This document shows, in pieces, positions 29,935-37,430 of a DNA stretch of 64,000 bases. The notes beneath the pieces were generated by a model. That model saw only the letters and a list, made by a program, of their open reading frames with translations, had not been told where the DNA came from and made no database searches. How positions within the stretch are numbered: position 1 is the stretch's first letter; every line of letters begins with the position of its first letter. This DNA is from Eubacterium minutum ATCC 700079 (lineage in GTDB: Bacteria; Bacillota; Clostridia; Peptostreptococcales; Anaerovoracaceae), in assembly GCA_003433295.1 (NCBI GenBank), contig CP016202.1, positions 259,087 to 323,086 on the forward strand. Reading direction: 5' to 3'. Both the position numbers and the translations under genes were made by a program.

Positions 29935-30810
29935 GTGCATTTTACAAAAGTCAAAGGAATACTATCTTCAAAGAATGGAATGAATTTGTTCAGAGGCTGC
30001 ACTCATGGGTGTATTTATTGTGACTCAAGAAGTAAATGCTATCAGATGAACCATAATTTTGAAGACGTAGAAGTAAAAGAAAATGGAATCATCCTTTTGG
30101 AAGAGAGGCTAAAACGAAAGCGAAAAAAATGTATGATCGGCTTAGGTTCTATGACCGATCCATATATTCCTGAAGAGTTAAATTTAAATTACACAAGAAA
30201 AGCTCTTGAACTGATAAACAGATATGGCTTCGGTATAACGCTTATAACAAAGTCAGCTGATGTTTTAAGAGATTTAGATTTATTTAAAGAGATAAATTCA
30301 AAAACAAAATGTGTAGTTCAAATGACACTAACGACCTATAATGAAGAACTTTGTAAAAAAATTGAACCTAATGTTTCAAGTACGAGAGAAAGATTTGAAG
30401 CATTAAAAACCTTGAGTGATGAGGGGATACCAACAGTGGTTTGGTTGACTCCGATACTCCCGTTTATTAACGATACAGAAGAAAACATTCTTGGGATTTT
30501 AGATTATTGCAAAGAAGTAAAGGTATTTGGAATAATATGCTTCGGTATGGGACTGACACTCAGAGATGGGAATAGAGAATATTTTTATTCCCAGTTAGAT
30601 AAAAAGATTCCAAAGCTGAAAGAACGATACATCAGAGAATATGGAAACAGTTATATGATAAATAGCAGAAATAACAATAAGTTAATGAATTTATTTCATG
30701 AGTTTTGTGAGCAGAATAATATAGTTCACGATAATGAGGCTATCTTTAAGTACCTCAATCTATTTGATGAGAAGGATGGTTCAAAGCAACTTAGTTTTTT
30801 TGATGTGTAA
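29935..30810 (+). CDS. Radical SAM protein, SPL/Rv2578c-like
   Basis: Radical SAM enzyme with the cluster motif CTHGCIYC near residue 22-29 and a following GLGSMTDPYIPEE segment, characteristic of the Rv2578c/SPL-like group whose reactions are mostly unknown. The sequence TLITKSADVLRDLDL and WLTPILPFINDTEENI fit that group as well. It is 292 codons from GTG 29935, which has aaaggag four bases upstream; an in-frame TTG 15 bases earlier lies inside that ribosome site. It is AT-rich and is the last gene of the island. The AsF-like tail (QLSFFDV) is common in the group. Substrate unknown. Confidence 0.8.
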   Translation: MHFTKVKGILSSKNGMNLFRGCTHGCIYCDSRSKCYQMNHNFEDVEVKENGIILLEERLKRKRKKCMIGLGSMTDPYIPEELNLNYTRKALELINRYGFGITLITKSADVLRDLDLFKEINSKTKCVVQMTLTTYNEELCKKIEPNVSSTRERFEALKTLSDEGIPTVVWLTPILPFINDTEENILGILDYCKEVKVFGIICFGMGLTLRDGNREYFYSQLDKKIPKLKERYIREYGNSYMINSRNNNKLMNLFHEFCEQNNIVHDNEAIFKYLNLFDEKDGSKQLSFFDV

Positions 30811-30857
30811 ACCGCAAAGCTTAAATACAATTCCCCTTAACCGACAAAGGAGAACCT

Positions 30858-31790
30858 ATGCCTAACAGAAAAACAATAATAAAAAGGTCAATACTTTGTA
30901 AAATCATATCTTGTACACTGCTGCTGATCGTTTCGGCTGTTTGCCTTTACAGCTGCGGAGATGTGAAAAAGAATATAAAGAAAGATGTGGAAAAGCACAG
31001 CATGATTTACGGACTCACCATAGATGATGCGTGGTATGACGATATTGCATTAAAGGATGTCGTCAGAGGGCTGAAGAACCTTAAAGCAAGACCGACGGTC
31101 AGGATAGTAATGTCAAAGGAAATTAAGCCGGCGGAATATGTAAAACTGTTTAAATCCGTAAAGCCTTATGCGGATATAATGGCATGCCCTGTAGACTCTT
31201 CCGAAATGAAAAATTTTAAAGACAGTGAAAGTTATCTCCGGAGGTTTAAAGATGCTTACAGACATTTGTCTGAGTATGTAAGCATTTGGGAGGTTGGAAA
31301 TGAAATCAACGGAACGGAGTGGATAAAGCAAAAGCCTGAGATTATAGTCGATAAAATATCTTCGGCGGCAAATTTTATAAAGAGCAAGGGAGAGAAGATA
31401 GAATTGACGTTGTATTGCACCGATTCGCCCCGTAAGGATATGATAGAGTGGACGAAAAAATATATTCCCGCAAAACTGGCCGGTTCCGTTGACTACTGTC
31501 TTGTGAGTTATTATGAAGACGATAACGACGGTTATTCCCCTGAATGGAAGAGCATATTCAAGGGACTCGGCGAACTTTTTCCGTCGGCTTTTCTCGGCAT
31601 AGGGGAGTGCGGCAACATCGCTGAAAACGCAACAGAACAGAGTAAAATAGAAATGGCTAAAAAATATTACAGTATGCCCGAATATCATAAGCGCTTTGTC
31701 GGAGGGTATTTCTGGTGGAATTGGGTTGAGGACTGCATCCCGTATAAAAATAACAAGATATACGAAACCATCAGAAACCACGGTGTATGA
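30858..31790 (+). CDS. Lipoprotein with glycoside hydrolase clan A-like TIM barrel
   Basis: Secreted lipid-anchored protein, 310 residues. A basic N-terminus and hydrophobic stretch end in the lipobox LYSC (C33). The mature part has strand/helix alternation of a TIM barrel with WEVGNEINGTEW (N148-E149, candidate acid/base) and LGIGECGN (E250, candidate nucleophile), spaced about 100 residues apart as in clan A glycoside hydrolases; YFWWNWVED follows near the C-terminus. This is a motif-based inference, and the family and substrate are not identified. A ribosome site (aaaggag) precedes the ATG. Base composition is nearer to the host than to the adjacent island. Confidence 0.7.
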   Translation: MPNRKTIIKRSILCKIISCTLLLIVSAVCLYSCGDVKKNIKKDVEKHSMIYGLTIDDAWYDDIALKDVVRGLKNLKARPTVRIVMSKEIKPAEYVKLFKSVKPYADIMACPVDSSEMKNFKDSESYLRRFKDAYRHLSEYVSIWEVGNEINGTEWIKQKPEIIVDKISSAANFIKSKGEKIELTLYCTDSPRKDMIEWTKKYIPAKLAGSVDYCLVSYYEDDNDGYSPEWKSIFKGLGELFPSAFLGIGECGNIAENATEQSKIEMAKKYYSMPEYHKRFVGGYFWWNWVEDCIPYKNNKIYETIRNHGV

Positions 31791-31849
31791 TATCTGAATA
31801 CGTTTATAAAAATGTCTTATGATATCTGAATACGTTTATAAAAATGTTT
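31786..31849 (+). repeat. Perfect 32-bp tandem duplication at the lipoprotein stop codon
   Basis: The unit beginning tatgatatctgaatacg occurs at 31786 and again at 31818; the first 30 bases are identical. The first copy contains the stop codon of the lipoprotein gene. The 250-bp gap that follows up to the cupin gene holds nothing else I can support. Confidence 0.9.
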
Positions 31850-32040
31850 TAAAAGAGGCGAATCTAAAGGAGACAAAAACAAAAAATCATAGAATAGGTG
31901 CAAATAAACCCGATGACTTTGTTTTAAAGATTAAACTTTATGGGTACAATGCCTGTGAGTCGATGTGGAATTTTACTGCGGTTCGGTATGACGCAATACC
32001 GTAAAAAACACGGGCGACGGAAAGAACGAGGTGAACATGG

Positions 32041-32694
32041 ATGAAAGAGAAAACGGGTAAAGTATTTTCAATAGCCGAGGACAATGTTCCGGTTACGGGA
32101 TGCACCATATCAAAAGAAGTGTACAGCGGAGGGAATTACATATTGTACTTTTCTCTCGCTAAGAATACGGATATAAGTGCGGAGATATTTCCATATCATA
32201 AGTTCATTATCGTGGCAGATGGAACTATGGAAGTATACACTTCGGACGGAAAAGTAAAAGAACTGAAAAAAGGAGATTCCGTTCTTACCCCGACGGACAT
32301 CCCGGTCGGGATGAGAACCCGAACAGCGGCGGTTTACACGGAAATTGAGATAAGAAAGGAAGATAAAGTGAACGAAGCAATCAAGGCGGGAAATATATTC
32401 AAACTGGCGGAACTTGTACCATATCAGGAAGGAAAAATCGTCAACATGGATGTTGTCCACAACGATAAGATGAAACTTGTCGTGATGGCGTTTGATTCGG
32501 CGACGGGACTTTCGGAACACGCGGCCCCGGGTGAGGCTCTAATCTTCGCCCTTGAGGGCGAAGGCGTGATCGGATATGAGGGCGTAGACAATGTTATCAA
32601 AGCGGGGGAAAACTTCCACTTTGCCAAGGGCGGAATGCATTCCGTGAAAGCCGACGGCAGATTCAAAATGGCGATATTGCTGACACTTGAATGA
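32041..32694 (+). CDS. Double-cupin protein
   Basis: A 217-residue bicupin without signal peptide. The first cupin covers about residues 35-105 (EIFPYHKFIIVADGTMEVYTSDG) and the second about 140-215 (GLSEHAAPGEALIFALEGEGVIGYEG, then GENFHFAKGGMHSVKADG with His residues in metal-binding positions). Only the second appears to keep the metal-site histidines. Such proteins often sense or bind small molecules in anaerobes; no substrate can be assigned. The start is ATG 32041, preceded at a distance by gaggtg. Confidence 0.75.
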   Translation: MKEKTGKVFSIAEDNVPVTGCTISKEVYSGGNYILYFSLAKNTDISAEIFPYHKFIIVADGTMEVYTSDGKVKELKKGDSVLTPTDIPVGMRTRTAAVYTEIEIRKEDKVNEAIKAGNIFKLAELVPYQEGKIVNMDVVHNDKMKLVVMAFDSATGLSEHAAPGEALIFALEGEGVIGYEGVDNVIKAGENFHFAKGGMHSVKADGRFKMAILLTLE

Positions 32695-32728
32695 TCTTGT
32701 CAGGGTACCGTCCCGGAATCGTTTTTTA

Positions 32729-32757
32729 TTGCCATTTTAAAATTTAAGGAGTATAAT
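32729..32757 (+). promoter_or_regulatory. Promoter of the candidate 6S RNA
   Basis: TTGCCA at 32729-32734, a 17-nt spacer and TATAAT at 32752-32757. Transcription would start near 32764, exactly where the paired RNA begins. Confidence 0.7.
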
Positions 32758-32763
32758 GAGGTT

Positions 32764-32945
32764 GCCTGGAACACATGTCAAGGGCTCTTAATTGAACCTA
32801 CAACACTTGAATGGGAATCTGAAGTTCGTCCTGCGATGTCGTGCCGCGCTTGTCGCGGAAGGCAAATCTTGATGACAGGATACCCACCTATCCTTAGGAT
32901 AGGCGTCAATTAAGCCCTGACGGCGTTTCCGGGTTATTTTTATAT
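32764..32945 (+). ncRNA. ssrS: Candidate 6S RNA (rod-shaped non-coding RNA)
   Basis: A 375-bp gap before polA holds no frame of note but contains a long imperfect terminal stem: about 32767-32795 (cctggaac...taattga) pairs with about 32908-32937 (tcaattaagccct...ccggg). Inside, an open middle region and an apical stem (tcctg near 32829 with cagga near 32876, plus ccgcg-cttgt-cgcgg at about 32844-32858) give a rod. On the 3' side of the open region a perfect hairpin cctatcc-tta-ggatagg sits at 32887-32903, comparable to the hairpin that 6S RNAs form beside the central bubble. A strong promoter precedes it and a T-rich end (ttattttta) follows. Size about 180 nt fits 6S RNA. Identification rests on shape, not on a covariance search. 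Confidence 0.6.
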
Positions 32946-33069
32946 CCGATGAGCGCTCAATGAGTCTTAATTAAAATCAGGTGTTTACTTTTGATTTAAA
33001 ACTGTCAGGACTTATTGAACGTAGCAGTCACTATTTATAAAGACGCGGAGAACGGCGGGAGAACATCGT

Positions 33070-35730
33070 ATGGACAGAATTGTTATTATAGACGGGAACA
33101 GCCTGATCAACAGAGCGTATTACGCCATGCAGCGTCCCATGATCACAAAGACGGGAATATACACGCAGGGCATTTACGGTTTTCTGAACATGCTGAATCG
33201 CATACTGGAAGATTATGTTCCCGAATATATTGCGGTGGCATGGGACAAGAAAGCGCCCACTTTCAGGCATAAGGAATATAAAGAATATAAAGCGGGCAGA
33301 AAAAAAATGCCGCCCGAGCTTGCCATGCAGCTTCCGCTTATCAAAGAAGTCATGAACGCAATGAAGATAACCAACCTCGAAGCTGAGGGGTTTGAGGCGG
33401 ACGACATAATCGGAACCGTCGCAAGAATCGCCGAAGAAGAGGGGCTGAAACCTCTCATAATAACCGGAGACAAGGATGCTCTCCAGCTTTGCGGCAAGGT
33501 GACCGAAGTGCTGATTACGCGGAGAGGAATAAGCGAGTTCGATCTGTTCGACCACGATAAAATGCTCGAGCGGTACGAGCTTACACCGTCGCAGTTTGTG
33601 GATCTGAAAGGTCTAATGGGTGACAGTTCGGACAATATACCGGGAATCCCCGGAGTCGGAGAAAAGACCGGTATAAAACTGTTAAAGCAGTTCGGGACGG
33701 TAGAAAACCTCGTGGCAAACACGGAGGAAATAAGCAACGCGAAATTACGTTCAAAAGTTGAGGACAACGTGCAACTTGCCCTGCTCAGCAGAAAGCTTGC
33801 TGAAATCAACAGGTTTGTGCCCATCGACATAAGTATCGAGAATTTCAGAACACAGGAATCCGATCGCGATGAACTGATTTCCATATATACTAAACTGGAA
33901 TTCAACTCCTTTCTGAAAAAACTTTCTTTCCATGACGGAAAGAGCGACATAAAGCCATCCGGCGGAGATGAAACCGAATACCGAAGATGCGTAATAAGAA
34001 ACAGCGGAGATCTGACTGAACTTAGAAACATTGAAGAAGGAAGCACGGTTATTCTGAAAGTCTTCGGGAACAACGATCACGTAAATCTGCCGGTGATAGA
34101 CGGGATATCGATGATAACGGGAGATCGGAGCATATATGTTTCGCTTGACGAAATCGAAATCGGAGAAGTTACGGAAATCCTCAACGATAAGAATTTAAAA
34201 TTTGTCGGACACGAACTCATCCGCGACTATTTTATGCTTATGTCGTACGGGATGAAATCGCCGAATACTGAGTTTGACACGGCGATCGCGGCCTATGTGC
34301 TGAACCCCTCACAGTCAAACTACAACATAAAGACTCTCACATTCGAAGAACTTCATGAGGAAATAATATCCGAAGAAGAGTTCAGGAAGAATGCGGGGCA
34401 GATCGACATGCTCGGCGACAATATAAAAGAAATTGCCGAATACGGTCTTCTCTGGTGCAAAAACGTAAAGGCGCTGCATAAGGCTTTTAATAACCGGATG
34501 ACCGGGGATGATATCAAAATCTGCGATGAAATCGAGTTTCCTCTGATAAAGATACTTGCGGATATGGAAGTTACGGGGATTACGGCAGACGTCGATATAC
34601 TGCGCAAACAGGGTGATGAACTTAAGCGTGAAATAGCAGGCATAGAACAGGAAATCCACAATCTTGCGGGAGAAACTTTCAATGTAAATTCCCCGATGCA
34701 GCTCGGAAAAATATTATTTGAAAAACTCGGACTGCCGGCGGGCAAAAAAACTAAGAAAGGATACAGTACGAGTGCGGAAACGCTGGAAAAGATCAGCTCG
34801 GAGCATCCGATAATTCCGCAGGTTCTGAGATACAGAACCGTCTCAAAGATCAACGGCACTTACGTTGAAGGTTTGATTCCGCTTATCGGATTTGACGGAA
34901 AGATACGGGCACACTTTCAGCAAACCGTTGCAGCAACGGGAAGGTTGAGCTGTACTGAGCCCAATCTCCAGAACATCCCTGTCCGGGAGGAAATGGGACG
35001 TCGTATCAGAAAGGCTTTTGTGCCTGAAGACGGCCATGTTTTTGTAGGAGCCGATTATTCCCAGATAGAACTCAGGATAATGGCTCATCTTTCGCAGGAC
35101 GAAAATTTGATAAATTCGTTTAACAACGGTGACGATGTTCACAGAATGACGGCATCCCGCGTCTTTGACATCGACTATGACAAGGTTACGCCTCTCGACA
35201 GGAGCAGGGCAAAGGCCGTGAACTTCGGAGTGATCTACGGAATGAGCGCTTTCGGGCTTTCGGAGGAACTGGGTATAACGCGCAGGCAGGCGGAACAGTA
35301 CATAGAAGACTATTTCAAGAAACATGAAGCCGTGAAATCGTATCTTGATGAACGGGTCAAACTGTGCAGGCAGCGCGGATATACTGAGACAATTTTCGGA
35401 CGAAAACGTTACGTGCCTGAAATCTCCGCATCGAACTATATGACGAGGCAGTTCGGGGAAAGACTCGCTATGAATACTCCTATACAAGGTTCTGCCGCAG
35501 ATGTTATAAAGATTGCCATGCAGAGGGTTTTCCGTGCGCTGAAAGAGAATTATCCGAAAGCGAAACTTGTTCTGCAGATTCACGACGAGCTTATTATTTC
35601 CACCGAAAAAGAAGATCTGGGAGCCGTAAAGAAACTTTTGACCGAAAATATGGAAGAAGCCGTGAAACTTTCCGTCAGACTCATATGTGACGTGAACAGC
35701 GGCAGCTCATGGTACGATTTGAAGGATTGA
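33070..35730 (+). CDS. polA: DNA polymerase I
   Basis: Repair and Okazaki-fragment polymerase, 886 residues. The N-terminal 5'-3' exonuclease domain is complete (IIDGNSLINRAYYAM; FEADDIIGTVA; LKGLMGDSSDNIPGIPGVGEKT). The polymerase domain has motif A DYSQIELRIMAHLS, motif B RAKAVNFGVIYGMSAFG and motif C QIHDELI. The middle 3'-5' exonuclease-like region keeps the fold (FDTAIAAYVLNPSQSNY) but lacks the FDTET-type acidic pair at its start (VILKVFGNNDHVN instead), so proofreading is probably absent, as in Bacillus PolI. A poor promoter (TTGAAC-N17-TAAAGA, 33015-33043) is possible. coaE begins two bases after the stop. Confidence 0.97.
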   Translation: MDRIVIIDGNSLINRAYYAMQRPMITKTGIYTQGIYGFLNMLNRILEDYVPEYIAVAWDKKAPTFRHKEYKEYKAGRKKMPPELAMQLPLIKEVMNAMKITNLEAEGFEADDIIGTVARIAEEEGLKPLIITGDKDALQLCGKVTEVLITRRGISEFDLFDHDKMLERYELTPSQFVDLKGLMGDSSDNIPGIPGVGEKTGIKLLKQFGTVENLVANTEEISNAKLRSKVEDNVQLALLSRKLAEINRFVPIDISIENFRTQESDRDELISIYTKLEFNSFLKKLSFHDGKSDIKPSGGDETEYRRCVIRNSGDLTELRNIEEGSTVILKVFGNNDHVNLPVIDGISMITGDRSIYVSLDEIEIGEVTEILNDKNLKFVGHELIRDYFMLMSYGMKSPNTEFDTAIAAYVLNPSQSNYNIKTLTFEELHEEIISEEEFRKNAGQIDMLGDNIKEIAEYGLLWCKNVKALHKAFNNRMTGDDIKICDEIEFPLIKILADMEVTGITADVDILRKQGDELKREIAGIEQEIHNLAGETFNVNSPMQLGKILFEKLGLPAGKKTKKGYSTSAETLEKISSEHPIIPQVLRYRTVSKINGTYVEGLIPLIGFDGKIRAHFQQTVAATGRLSCTEPNLQNIPVREEMGRRIRKAFVPEDGHVFVGADYSQIELRIMAHLSQDENLINSFNNGDDVHRMTASRVFDIDYDKVTPLDRSRAKAVNFGVIYGMSAFGLSEELGITRRQAEQYIEDYFKKHEAVKSYLDERVKLCRQRGYTETIFGRKRYVPEISASNYMTRQFGERLAMNTPIQGSAADVIKIAMQRVFRALKENYPKAKLVLQIHDELIISTEKEDLGAVKKLLTENMEEAVKLSVRLICDVNSGSSWYDLKD

Positions 35731-35731
35731 G

Positions 35732-36322
35732 ATGACTAAAATTATAGGGATAACCGGAGGGATAGGAACGGGAAAATCCACGGTGGCGGAGTATCTGAAG
35801 GAAAAAGGATATCCTGTTATTGATGCCGATGAAATCGGAAGACGCATAAGCCGGTCACGGGAAACTGTCCGGGAGATAGAGAGCCGGTTTGGAACCGAAT
35901 ATGTCGGCAAGGAAGGGCTTGACAGAAAAGCCGTGGCTGCTCTCATATTTTCCGATCCATTAAAAAAAGCGGAGTTTGAGAAAATAGTCACTAAGAGAAT
36001 TCTCGATTGCGTGGGCAAAGAGATAGCCGATTACAGAAAGCGTGCGGATCAAACCCACGTATTTCTCGACGCTCCGACGCTGTTTGAAACCGGCGCGGAC
36101 GGGATGGTCGATGAGGTGTGGCTCATTACGGCGGATGAAGAAAAGAGGGTGGAGAGAGCGGCGAAGCGGGACGGATGTTCTTTTGAGGAAATCATGCTCC
36201 GAATGAAAAATCAGATGCCGGAAGAGGAGAAGGCGGCGAGAGCCGATGTCGTGATAGACAATTCACGCGACAGAACTTTCCTGTTTGAACGCCTGGATGA
36301 ACTGTTGGAACTTCGACGATAA
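35732..36322 (+). CDS. coaE: Dephospho-CoA kinase
   Basis: Phosphorylates dephospho-CoA in the last step of coenzyme A synthesis. The P-loop GGIGTGKST lies at about residues 9-17, with VIDADEIGR and the lid region DAPTLFETG following; VWLITADEEKRVERAAKRDGCSFEE is the typical nucleotide-base region. Length 196 is normal. polA-coaE is a conserved Firmicutes pair (sometimes with mutM between). The transcript probably ends before the tRNA promoter, but no clear terminator is visible in the 112 bases between. Confidence 0.95.
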   Translation: MTKIIGITGGIGTGKSTVAEYLKEKGYPVIDADEIGRRISRSRETVREIESRFGTEYVGKEGLDRKAVAALIFSDPLKKAEFEKIVTKRILDCVGKEIADYRKRADQTHVFLDAPTLFETGADGMVDEVWLITADEEKRVERAAKRDGCSFEEIMLRMKNQMPEEEKAARADVVIDNSRDRTFLFERLDELLELRR

Positions 36323-36434
36323 CGGCGATACCGCCACCCGCATTCTGTCATACGCTTTCTGTTTATACATTTGAATAAGGTTCCGGGGACAACTTTCAGA
36401 ATGTTGCAATGTTAATTTAAGCGGAAAGTTTTGT

Positions 36435-36463
36435 TTGACAAAGGGAGAATAATTTCGTATAGT
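36435..36463 (+). promoter_or_regulatory. Promoter of the tRNA-Leu pair
   Basis: Perfect TTGACA at 36435-36440, a 17-nt spacer and TATAGT at 36458-36463, 20 bases upstream of the first tRNA. The near-consensus boxes fit a strongly expressed stable RNA. Confidence 0.85.
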
Positions 36464-36482
36464 AGTGGAGCGGGATATTTGT

Positions 36483-36565
36483 GCGGCTGTGGCGGAATAG
36501 GTAGACGCGCACGCTTGAGGGGCGTGTGGGCGACCGTGCTGGTTCGAGTCCAGTCAGCCGCACCA
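36483..36565 (+). tRNA. tRNA-Leu (anticodon GAG)
   Basis: The cloverleaf is complete: acceptor gcggctg with cagccgc at 36555-36561, anticodon stem cacgc/gcgtg around the loop ttgaggg (anticodon GAG), long variable arm as in class II tRNAs, T-loop ggttcgagtcc, discriminator A and encoded CCA at 36563-36565. Reads CUC/CUU leucine codons. Confidence 0.95.
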
Positions 36566-36589
36566 TTTTTTTAGGGGAAGATTATGCCG

Positions 36590-36676
36590 GCCGGCGTGAT
36601 GGAATTGGCAGACGTGCAGGATTCAAAATCCTGTGGTGGTGACACCGTATGGGTTCGACCCCCATCGCCGGCACCA
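36590..36676 (+). tRNA. tRNA-Leu (anticodon CAA)
   Basis: Acceptor gccggcg at 36590-36596 pairs with cgccggc at 36666-36672; anticodon stem cagga/tcctg holds the loop ttcaaaa (anticodon CAA, UUG codons). Long variable arm, T-loop gggttcgaccc, discriminator A and encoded CCA at 36674-36676. It lies 24 bases after the first tRNA-Leu and likely shares its promoter. Confidence 0.95.
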
Positions 36677-36711
36677 AATTTTTTGATATTTGATAATAGA
36701 GGAGAAGAATT

Positions 36712-37218
36712 ATGAGCTTTGGAACGAGTTTAATGGCGGGAGGCAAATCGATAAACATAGGATTTCAGGCAGTCATCCTGATAGCTTTCATCGGTTTGAT
36801 GTACTTCCTTTTGATCAGACCTCAGAAAAAGAAGGAAAAAGAAGTCAAGCAGATGAGAAACGCTCTGAGCGTAGGCGATGAAGTCGTGACCATCGGCGGC
36901 ATTTGCGGCAAGATAGTCAAAACGAAAGACCAGACTTTGATTCTTCAGGTAGGAGCCGACAAAATCAAATTTGAAGTTACTAGATGGGCTATTTCCAGCA
37001 TAACCAAGAAGAGCAGAGAAACCGTCAAGGAAGAAAAAGAAGAAACCGAAGAACGTAAACCTGCACCTAAACGACTTAAGAAGAGCAAAAAAGGGAACTC
37101 TGAAGAAGTTAAAGAAAATAACGAGCAGGCAAAGAAAGCAGAAAGTGTCAAACATGAGGCGGATGAGGCGGATTCGGTCGATAATGCCGAAGAAACGCAG
37201 GCTTCCGACGATAAGTAG
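36712..37218 (+). CDS. yajC: Preprotein translocase subunit YajC
   Basis: Small single-span membrane protein of the Sec translocon accessory complex with SecDF. The hydrophobic helix lies at about residues 17-36 (FQAVILIAFIGLMYFLLIRP), followed by the conserved QKKKEKEVKQMRNALSVGDEVVTIGGI...GKIV. The first 95 residues match the family; the remaining 70 form a highly charged Lys/Glu tail, longer than usual. ggagaag precedes the ATG. It follows the tRNA pair directly, without its own obvious promoter, and ends at a terminator, so it is separated transcriptionally from secDF. Confidence 0.93.
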   Translation: MSFGTSLMAGGKSINIGFQAVILIAFIGLMYFLLIRPQKKKEKEVKQMRNALSVGDEVVTIGGICGKIVKTKDQTLILQVGADKIKFEVTRWAISSITKKSRETVKEEKEETEERKPAPKRLKKSKKGNSEEVKENNEQAKKAESVKHEADEADSVDNAEETQASDDK

Positions 37219-37243
37219 AATATGTACCAAGAGTTTATTGGGG

Positions 37244-37287
37244 TTTGATCCTGAGTGTCGGTCTGCTCAGGGTTGAGCTCCTTTTTT
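37244..37287 (+). terminator. Intrinsic terminator after yajC
   Basis: A 12-bp stem with several G-T pairs (37244-37255 with 37266-37277; core cctgag/ctcagg), followed by ctcc and six T at 37282-37287. Confidence 0.7.
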
Positions 37288-37340
37288 ATTCTGTGTGATT
37301 ATAAAGCGGTGTATACTGTGTCTTTTCAGCATTAAATTCC

Positions 37341-37369
37341 TTGAAGTAAAGGTGAAAAAGTAGTAAAAT
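37341..37369 (+). promoter_or_regulatory. Promoter of secDF
   Basis: TTGAAG at 37341-37346, a 17-nt spacer and TAAAAT at 37364-37369, 61 bases before the secDF start. Confidence 0.6.
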
Positions 37370-37430
37370 GTGGTGTATGTTATATTTAATTTATTAAATT
37401 TTTTATTTTATAGAAGGTGAGAAAGACAAG

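Noticed and set aside
31819-32004. A 61-codon frame (MISEYVYKNV...) between the glycosidase-like lipoprotein and the double cupin
   Set aside because: Its start lies inside the 32-bp tandem duplication, there is no ribosome site, and I see no known family. It may be a decayed fragment, but I could not support a gene.
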